Assembly (NCBI GenBank): GCA_041163265.1
Contig: JBEARL010000012.1
Span: 1-26,103, forward strand
Origin: CSBr16-57R1 sp041163265
GTDB lineage: Bacteria > Actinomycetota > Nitriliruptoria > Nitriliruptorales > Nitriliruptoraceae
DNA length: 26,103 nucleotides
Reading direction: 5' to 3'
The notes under the pieces are model-generated. The model made no database searches and was not told the origin of the DNA. It saw only the letters and a program-made list of their open reading frames with translations. Shown in pieces: positions 21,746-26,103 of the stretch (the first letter of the stretch is position 1; every line of letters begins with the position of its first letter). The position numbers and the translations under genes are program-made.

Positions 21746-22504
21746 GTGGAGCAGCCGACGCGGTACGAGGTGGTCGACGGCGTGGCCCACGTCGTCATCT
21801 CGCGCCCTGCGAAGCGCAACGCGCTGAGCCGCGCGGTGCTCGACCGGCTCGCCGCGCACGCCGCGGCCGCCGCGGACGACCCGGCGGTCGGTGCGGTCGT
21901 CGTCTCGGGCGAGGGGGGGCACCTCTCGGCGGGGCTCGACCTCCTCGACCTGGCCGGGCTCGCCACCGCCGACCTGACCGAGGCCGACGTCGCGGCCGTC
22001 CAGGCCGTGTTCACCGCCTTCGAGGAGCTCGAGGTCCCGACCATCGCCGCCGTCGAGGGCGTCTGCCTCGGCGGCGGGCTGCAGCTCGTACTCGCCTGCC
22101 ACCTCCGGGCCGTGGCCCCGAGCGCCCGCATGGCCGTCCTCGAACCGAGGTGGGGACTGGTGCCGGACCTCGGCGCGACGTGGCGCCTGCCGCGGCTCGT
22201 CGGCGTCGGTCGTGCGACCGAGCTGATCCTCTCCGGGCGCGAGGTCGGTGCCGAGGAGGCGCTCGCGATGGGGCTCGCCGAGATCGCGCTGCCCGCCGAG
22301 GGCGCGGTCGAGGCCGCCCACGCGCTCGCGGCCCGGCTGGCCGCGGGTCCGACGGCGCTGCGTCTCGTGCCGCGCCTGGTCCGCGAGGCCGCGGCCGCGC
22401 CTCGGGAGTCCGCGCTGGCCGCCGAGGCCCGGGCGCAGCTGCGTGCGCTCGCGTCGGGCGACCTCGCGGTCGCCGTCGCGGCCGCCGCCGACGGCCGTCC
22501 CTGA
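21746..22504 (+). CDS. Crotonase / enoyl-CoA hydratase-like protein with non-standard active site
   Basis: A 252-residue crotonase-fold protein. NALSRAVLDRL, the first oxyanion segment GEGGHLSAGLDL (residues 55–66) and IAAVEGVCLGGGLQLVLACHLRAVA are typical of acyl-CoA-binding members. The two glutamates that hydrate enoyl-CoA (rat Glu144 and Glu164) are not conserved: the first is Gln113 in GGGLQ, and the second region reads VLEPRWGLVPDLG, with Arg at the normal position and Glu133 displaced. The variant (M/L)E-x-(K/R)WGL(V/I)PD is seen in a subgroup annotated crotonase/enoyl-CoA hydratase of unknown chemistry. It may act as an isomerase, thioesterase or decarboxylase rather than a hydratase. 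The start is GTG at 21746 because GGGGGAG lies five bases upstream; in-frame GTGs at 21728 and 21740 are alternatives. Confidence 0.83.
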   Translation: MEQPTRYEVVDGVAHVVISRPAKRNALSRAVLDRLAAHAAAAADDPAVGAVVVSGEGGHLSAGLDLLDLAGLATADLTEADVAAVQAVFTAFEELEVPTIAAVEGVCLGGGLQLVLACHLRAVAPSARMAVLEPRWGLVPDLGATWRLPRLVGVGRATELILSGREVGAEEALAMGLAEIALPAEGAVEAAHALAARLAAGPTALRLVPRLVREAAAAPRESALAAEARAQLRALASGDLAVAVAAAADGRP

Positions 22505-22598
22505 TCCGTCCGTGCCGCGGGGGTCACGAATCCCTCTCGACACACCGTCCACCGTCCCCCGGTCCGACATCGGCCCCGCCGGTCCGCGGGAGCGGCGG

Positions 22599-22604
22599 TA
22601 CGGT
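22599..22604 (+). promoter_or_regulatory. -10-like element for the DUF3040 gene
   Basis: TACGGT lies 45 bases before the ATG at 22650 and is identical to the -10 of the SOS operon. No -35 is recognisable. It sits at the right end of a widely spaced inverted repeat, CCACCGT (22549–22555) and ACGGTGG (22600–22606). Confidence 0.35.
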
Positions 22605-22649
22605 GGAACGCGTCGGGCACGGACGGGGACGCGCGAGGACGGTCGGGCG

Positions 22650-22952
22650 ATGGCACTCTCGGAGCACGAGCGGCGGGTCTTCGCCGAGATCGAGCGGCAG
22701 CTCGTCGAGGAGGACCCCCGGTTCGTCGCGCGCTCCCGTCGGCGGCTCGCGGCCTGGTCGCCCGTGGTCCGGATGCGGGCGGCCGTCGTGCTCGGGGTCG
22801 CCGGGGTCGTCGGGGTCCTCAGCCTGACCTTCGACATCGTCTACGGCGCGCTCGGGATGGCCGCCCTGCTGGCGGCGCTCGTGCTCGGGGCCAGCGCACG
22901 GACCGACCGTGCCCGGGCCGCCGAGCGGGCCGGACGGACCGAGGGCCGCTGA
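22650..22952 (+). CDS. DUF3040 domain membrane protein
   Basis: A 100-residue protein opening with MALSEHERRVFAEIERQLVEEDPRF, the signature of DUF3040, an actinobacterial family. Two hydrophobic segments follow (about residues 42–59 and 63–80), and the ends are Arg-rich, so both termini should be cytoplasmic. In many actinobacteria a DUF3040 gene lies just upstream of mraZ, as here, and this supports placement of the organism. Function is unknown; proximity to the division cluster hints at an envelope role. The ribosome binding site is weak (GAGGAC about 11 bases upstream). The stop codon lies inside the first unit of a 14-base triple tandem repeat. Confidence 0.85.
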   Translation: MALSEHERRVFAEIERQLVEEDPRFVARSRRRLAAWSPVVRMRAAVVLGVAGVVGVLSLTFDIVYGALGMAALLAALVLGASARTDRARAAERAGRTEGR

Positions 22953-22985
22953 TCGGCGGCCGCTGACCGGCGGCCGCTGACCGGG
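22944..22985 (+). repeat. Three tandem 14-base units across the DUF3040 stop codon
   Basis: GGCCGCTGAYCGGC-type units at 22944–22957, 22958–22971 and 22972–22985 differ at only two positions (T for C in the first, last base in the third). Each carries a TGA, and because 14 is not a multiple of three, these fall in different frames. The first TGA is the gene's stop. Confidence 0.75.
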
Positions 22986-23134
22986 GCCTCCGTCCCGCGA
23001 CGGACGCCTCGGGCGGCCGTTCGGGGTCCCGGCCCCACCCCCGGCGGTCCCTTCCGCTCCACCTCGCTCCACCGCTCTAAAGGCCTTTCAGCGGCATTCT
23101 GAGCTGATTCGGCCGTTCCATACCTCCGGCTGGC
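22986..23134. other. Gene-free stretch before the mraZ promoter, with a near-palindrome
   Basis: The 288 bases between the DUF3040 stop and the mraZ start contain no convincing gene. A short stem (TCCGTC / GACGGA, 4-base loop) near 22988–23003 could end DUF3040 transcription weakly. At 23072–23094, CCGCT-ct-AAAGG faces CCTTT-c-AGCGG, a near-perfect 23-base palindrome with an AT-rich centre in otherwise GC-rich DNA, about 40 bases before the -35. Confidence 0.5.
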
Positions 23135-23163
23135 TTGACCGCGCTCCCAGAGTGGCCTACAGT
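23135..23163 (+). promoter_or_regulatory. Main dcw cluster promoter (PmraZ)
   Basis: TTGACC (23135–23140) and TACAGT (23158–23163) have the optimal 17-base spacing, the best sigma-70-type promoter in the window. Transcription should begin near 23170 and give a leader of about 70 bases before the mraZ GTG. Confidence 0.8.
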
Positions 23164-23175
23164 GGAGCGAAGTGG
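23151..23175 (+). promoter_or_regulatory. Predicted MraZ operator: three AGTGG direct repeats
   Basis: AGTGG occurs at 23151–23155, 23161–23165 and 23171–23175, an exact 10-base period with 5-base spacers. Known MraZ sites in other bacteria are direct repeats of a TGGG-like pentamer with 5-base spacers just upstream of mraZ. These repeats overlay the spacer, the -10 and the start site, so binding would repress the cluster. Confidence 0.75.
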
Positions 23176-23240
23176 AGGACCGTGCCCGGGCGTGCCGGGC
23201 GGTCGGCCCGTGGTCGACGGGTCCCGGAGGGAGGTGGCGC

Positions 23241-23663
23241 GTGTTCCTCGGAGAGCACCCCCACACCCTCGACGCGAAGGGCCGGGTCATCCTCCCCGCG
23301 CGCTTCCGCGAGCGCCTCGCGAGCGGACTCGTCTTCGCCCCCGCGCAGGACCGCTGCATCGACGTCTTCCCGCTGACCGGGTTCGAGCGGCGGGTCGAGG
23401 AGCTGCGCGCGCTGCCGCGCGAGGACGAGCGCGCCCGCGCCTACCTGCGCATCTTCCTCGCCGGCGCCCAGGAGGAGAAGCCGGACGCGCAGGGGCGGGT
23501 CACCGTGCCGCCGCGGCTCCGCGCGTACGCCGGACTCGACCGCGACCTCGTGGTCAACGGCGCGGACGAGAAGGTCGAGATCTGGGACCGCGCGACGTGG
23601 GACGCGTACCGCGAGCGCGCCGAGGACGCCTTCGCGACGCTCGACCGCGGCTTCGACCGATGA
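23241..23663 (+). CDS. mraZ: Transcriptional regulator / cell division protein MraZ
   Basis: A 140-residue MraZ with two AbrB-like swapped-hairpin repeats. The first has the motif DAKGRVILPARFR at residues 11–23 and the second DAQGRVTVPPRLR at 82–94. The N-terminus MFLGEHPHTL is the normal family start, which fixes the GTG at 23241; GGAGGGAGG lies just upstream. The longer open frame from 23172 is leader. MraZ forms a ring that binds direct repeats before its own gene and regulates the division and cell-wall cluster, and such repeats are present here. The stop overlaps the rsmH start (ATGA). Confidence 0.95.
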   Translation: MFLGEHPHTLDAKGRVILPARFRERLASGLVFAPAQDRCIDVFPLTGFERRVEELRALPREDERARAYLRIFLAGAQEEKPDAQGRVTVPPRLRAYAGLDRDLVVNGADEKVEIWDRATWDAYRERAEDAFATLDRGFDR

Positions 23664-24634
23664 CCGCGCCCGCGCCCGCGCCCGCGCCGCACGTCCCCGT
23701 GCTGCTGGACGCCGTCACCGAGCTGCTCGAGCGGCCGGACGGGGTCGTCGTCGACCTGACCCTCGGCGCCGGCGGGCACGCCCGCGCCGTCGTGGCACGC
23801 CGGCTGCAGCTGTGGGGGCACGCCGACCTGCTCGGCGTCGACCGCGACGAGGACGCCCTCGCGCTGGCCCGCGAGCGTCTCGCCGGCGAGCTCGCCGACC
23901 CGCGCGTCCGGGTCCGTTTCGTCCACGCCCGGGCCGACCGGCTGGGCGAGGTGCTCGACGCCGAGGGCATCGGCCACGTCGCGGGTGTCCTGCTGGACCT
24001 CGGGGTCTCGTCGATGCACCTCGACCGCGCCGAGCGGGGCTTCGCGCACCGCCTCGACGGACCCCTCGACATGCGCATGGACCGGTCGCAGCCGACGACC
24101 GCGGCCGACCTCGTCAACGGGCTGCCGGAGGACGAGCTGGCCGGCGTGATCCGCCGCTTCGGCGAGGAGCGGTTCGCGCGACGCATCGCCGCCGCGATCG
24201 TCGCCGCCCGGCCGGTCGAGGGGACCCGCCGCCTCGCCGAGCTGGTCCGCGACGCCGTCCCGGCCGCCGCCCGCCGTACCGGCGGGCACCCCGCGGCGCG
24301 GACCTTCCAGGCCCTCCGCATCGCCGTCAACGAGGAGCTCGCGGCCCTCGAGGCCACCCTGCCCGTGGCCATCGACCGCCTCGACCGCGACGGGGTCCTC
24401 GTCGTCCTGAGCTACCACAGCCTCGAGGACCGCATCGTGAAGCGGGCGTTCGCGGCCGCCGCGACCGGCTGCATCTGTCCGCCGGACCTGCCGGTCTGCG
24501 GCTGCGGCCGGACGCCGCTGGTCGAGCACGTCGTCCGCCGTCCGATCGTCGCCGACGCCGAGGAGCGGCGGCGCAACCCGCGCAGCGCCTCGGTCCGGCT
24601 GCGCGCAGTCCGCCGCCTGGCGGTCCCGGCGTGA
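23660..24634 (+). CDS. rsmH: 16S rRNA (cytosine(1402)-N(4))-methyltransferase RsmH
   Basis: A 324-residue SAM-dependent methyltransferase that modifies C1402 in the ribosomal P site. HVPVLLDAVTELL starts the conserved part at residue 11 after a low-complexity (Ala-Pro)n tail encoded by a hexamer repeat. SAM-binding VDLTLGAGGH is at 31–40, GVDRDEDALALA at 59–70, LLDLGVSSMHLDRAERGF at 111–128, DGPLDMRMD at 133–141, ARTFQALRIAVNEEL and LSYHSLEDRIVKR in the C-terminal half, and NPRSASVRLRAVRR at the end. A CICPPDLPVCGCG segment forms the cysteine cluster seen in many homologues. The ATG lies in the mraZ stop and the ftsL GTG lies in its own stop. Confidence 0.96.
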   Translation: MTAPAPAPAPHVPVLLDAVTELLERPDGVVVDLTLGAGGHARAVVARRLQLWGHADLLGVDRDEDALALARERLAGELADPRVRVRFVHARADRLGEVLDAEGIGHVAGVLLDLGVSSMHLDRAERGFAHRLDGPLDMRMDRSQPTTAADLVNGLPEDELAGVIRRFGEERFARRIAAAIVAARPVEGTRRLAELVRDAVPAAARRTGGHPAARTFQALRIAVNEELAALEATLPVAIDRLDRDGVLVVLSYHSLEDRIVKRAFAAAATGCICPPDLPVCGCGRTPLVEHVVRRPIVADAEERRRNPRSASVRLRAVRRLAVPA

Positions 24635-25074
24635 GCGCGCTGGCCGTCGTCCGTCCCCGCGCCGCCGCCCCGGCGCCGGCCCGCGGCGCCGCCCGGGCGA
24701 CCTCCGCCGCGCCCTCGGTCGCGACCGGTCGCCTCCGCCTCGCCGCCGCGCTGCTGACCATCGGGACGGGGGCGGCGGCGCTGTTCGCGGCGGTCGGGCT
24801 GAACGCCGCCGCGGCCCAGGCCGCCGTCGTCGCCCGCCAGCTCGAGGCCGACGTCCGCGCCGCCGAGCGTCACCACGCCGAGCTGCTCGTCGAGGTCGCG
24901 GAGCTCGAGGACCCCGCCCGCATCCGGGCCCGCGCGCTCGACCTCGGGATGGTCCCGGCACCGGCGGCCCGTCACCTGGTCCTCCGGCGGGCGGTCCCCG
25001 CCGACGGCGTCCCGGACCCGGCCGTGCCGGCGGTCGCGGACCCCCTGAAGCCCGTCCTGACGCAGGAGCGTTGA
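24631..25074 (+). CDS. ftsL: Cell division protein FtsL-like (septum formation initiator family)
   Basis: A 147-residue bitopic protein: an Ala/Pro/Arg-rich cytoplasmic tail (1–34), one membrane span (about 36–58, LRLAAALLTIGTGAAALFAAVGL) and an external coiled coil (about 64–94, AAVVARQLEADVRAAERHHAELLVEVAELE) ending in DPARIRARALDLGMVPA, the DPxRIExxAxxxLGM pattern of FtsL/DivIC proteins. FtsL joins FtsB/DivIC and FtsQ to recruit and activate the FtsW–FtsI synthase. Sequence conservation in FtsL is low, so the symbol rests on topology and position between rsmH and ftsI. GTG start in a GTGA overlap. Confidence 0.85.
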   Translation: MSALAVVRPRAAAPAPARGAARATSAAPSVATGRLRLAAALLTIGTGAAALFAAVGLNAAAAQAAVVARQLEADVRAAERHHAELLVEVAELEDPARIRARALDLGMVPAPAARHLVLRRAVPADGVPDPAVPAVADPLKPVLTQER

Positions 25075-25075
25075 G

Positions 25076-26103
25076 GTGCCGCGGACCCCGTCCGGGGGTG
25101 CGGATCGGTCCGCCCCGGTCGCCGTCGTCTCGGCCCGACGCATCCGCATCGCGTTCGCGCTCGTCCTCGTGGCCCTGGGGGCGACGGTCGCGCAGCTCGT
25201 GCAGGTGCAGGTCGTCGACGCGGCCGAGCACGCGGCCCGCGGCGAGCGCCAGCGCGTCCGCACGGTCGAGCTGCCGGCGGTCCGGGGCCGCATCTACGAC
25301 CGCGAGGGCGCGGTGCTCGCGACCTCGGTCGACGCCGCGGCGCTGCACGGCGACCCGGCCGCGTTCCGCCCCACGACGCGGGCCGACGGCACCCGCGTGC
25401 CGGCCGCCGGCGACCGGACCGAGGTCGCACGGGCGCTCGCGCCGCTGCTCGGGCTGGACGAGGCGGACCTCGTCGAGCGGCTGGGGCGGGAGGGCCGCTT
25501 CGTCTACCTCGCGCGCCAGGTCGACCTGGACGTCGCCCAGGGCATCATGCGGCTGCGGCTCCCGGGCGTCGGGATGCACGTCGAGCCCCGCCGCACCTAC
25601 CCCTCGGGCGGGACGGCGGCCCAGGTCGTCGGGTTCACCGGCATCGACGGTGCCGGGCTGCAGGGGCTCGAGGCCAGCCACGACCACCTCCTGCGGGGTC
25701 GTCCGGGCACGCTCCTCATCGAGCGGGCCCCCGGCGGCCTCGCGATCGCGTCCGGCGAGCGCGAGCTCGTGCCCGCCGAGCCCGGCGCGGACCTCGTCCT
25801 CACGCTCGACCGCGAGATCCAGCACGTCGCCGAGCGGGTCGCGGCCGAGGTCGCCGAGCGGCACGGCGCCCTCGGCGCCTCGGTGGTCGTGCTCGACGTC
25901 GCCTCGGGCGACGTGCTCGGCATGGCCTCGGCGCCGACCTTCGACCCCAACGCGCGCAGGTCGGGCGACGAGGACGTCTGGCGCAACCGGGCCGTGACCG
26001 ACCTGTTCGAGCCCGGGTCGACCCAGAAGGCCCTGACGGTCGCGGTCGCGCTGGAGGCCGGCGCGATCACGCCGTCGACGGCGTTCGACGTCCCCGACCG
26101 CCT
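25076..26103 (+). CDS. ftsI: Peptidoglycan D,D-transpeptidase FtsI / penicillin-binding protein (partial, 3' end outside window)
   Basis: The gene starts with GTG one base after the ftsL stop, with AGGAG upstream, and runs off the right edge after 342 codons. The protein has a short cytoplasmic tail, one membrane span (about 22–44), the PBP dimerisation signature VRGRIYDREGAVLATSV (69–85), the anchor-domain segment YPSGGTAAQVVGFTG, LTLDREIQHVAE, and the start of the transpeptidase domain (SVVVLDVASGDVLGMAS). The active-site motif S-x-x-K is present as EPGSTQK with Ser315 and Lys318; the SxN and KTG motifs are beyond the window. It crosslinks septal peptidoglycan as partner of FtsW. Position in the dcw cluster supports FtsI over other class B PBPs. 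Confidence 0.94.
   Translation, partial: MPRTPSGGADRSAPVAVVSARRIRIAFALVLVALGATVAQLVQVQVVDAAEHAARGERQRVRTVELPAVRGRIYDREGAVLATSVDAAALHGDPAAFRPTTRADGTRVPAAGDRTEVARALAPLLGLDEADLVERLGREGRFVYLARQVDLDVAQGIMRLRLPGVGMHVEPRRTYPSGGTAAQVVGFTGIDGAGLQGLEASHDHLLRGRPGTLLIERAPGGLAIASGERELVPAEPGADLVLTLDREIQHVAERVAAEVAERHGALGASVVVLDVASGDVLGMASAPTFDPNARRSGDEDVWRNRAVTDLFEPGSTQKALTVAVALEAGAITPSTAFDVPDR

Noticed and set aside
22549..22606. CCACCGT / ACGGTGG inverted repeat before DUF3040
   Set aside because: The 7-base arms are 44 bases apart in a sequence full of similar GC words, so chance is a sufficient explanation.
23172..23240. Upstream ATG for mraZ at 23172 inside the third AGTGG repeat
   Set aside because: It lies at the predicted transcription start; MraZ proteins begin at MFLG, and the GTG at 23241 has a strong ribosome binding site.
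23666..23687. Short GC hexamer repeat at the start of rsmH, considered as a phase-variation tract
   Set aside because: The unit is 6 bases, so copy-number change would only lengthen the Ala-Pro tail without breaking the frame.

Overview
The window is very GC-rich DNA with tightly packed genes, frequent GTG starts, 4-base stop/start overlaps and short promoters of the TANNNT type. DUF3040 next to mraZ, a DUF6504–dnaE2–dinB damage-response operon and the start of the division cell-wall (dcw) cluster all point to a chromosomal segment of an actinobacterium. The 1β-type DAHP synthase, rather than the class II enzyme common in Streptomyces and Mycobacterium, suggests a deep-branching lineage (Nitriliruptoria- or Acidimicrobiia-like), but I cannot place it further. 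I saw no tRNA, rRNA, insertion sequence, prophage or CRISPR array.

Left part (1–7324): a membrane-anchored endonuclease/exonuclease/phosphatase protein runs off the left edge on the minus strand. Divergent from it is a four-gene operon (α/β-hydrolase, SRPBCC protein, ROK sugar kinase, S9 prolyl-oligopeptidase-like peptidase) in which every junction is a GTGA overlap. A small membrane protein is convergent with the peptidase, and a PlsC acyltransferase follows.

Middle (7325–15505): a glpK–msrB pair faces plsC across a strong two-way terminator. It is divergent from pfkA, and pfkA is convergent with aroF, an allosteric-type DAHP synthase. Upstream of aroF lies a 25-codon ORF, apparently leaderless, with Phe, Trp, Tyr and Phe within eight codons. 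Two GC-rich hairpins that could compete follow: one inside the ORF, one between it and aroF. This looks like a ribosome-mediated attenuator for aromatic amino acid supply and is the most interesting thing I found. Then come an overlapping trio of uncharacterised genes led by a zinc-ribbon/discoidin-like membrane protein, a thioredoxin-fold lipoprotein, and an orphan OpuAC-type binding lipoprotein.

Right part (15506–26103): a consensus promoter overlaid by a LexA box drives DUF6504–dnaE2–dinB, an SOS mutagenesis operon in which a catalytically intact DinB sits where ImuB would be expected. A seven-cysteine protein is convergent with dinB; a crotonase-fold protein lacking both standard catalytic glutamates and a DUF3040 protein follow. 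The dcw cluster (mraZ, rsmH, ftsL, ftsI, truncated by the window) starts from a good sigma-70-type promoter overlaid by three AGTGG repeats with an exact 10-base period, a likely MraZ autoregulatory operator.
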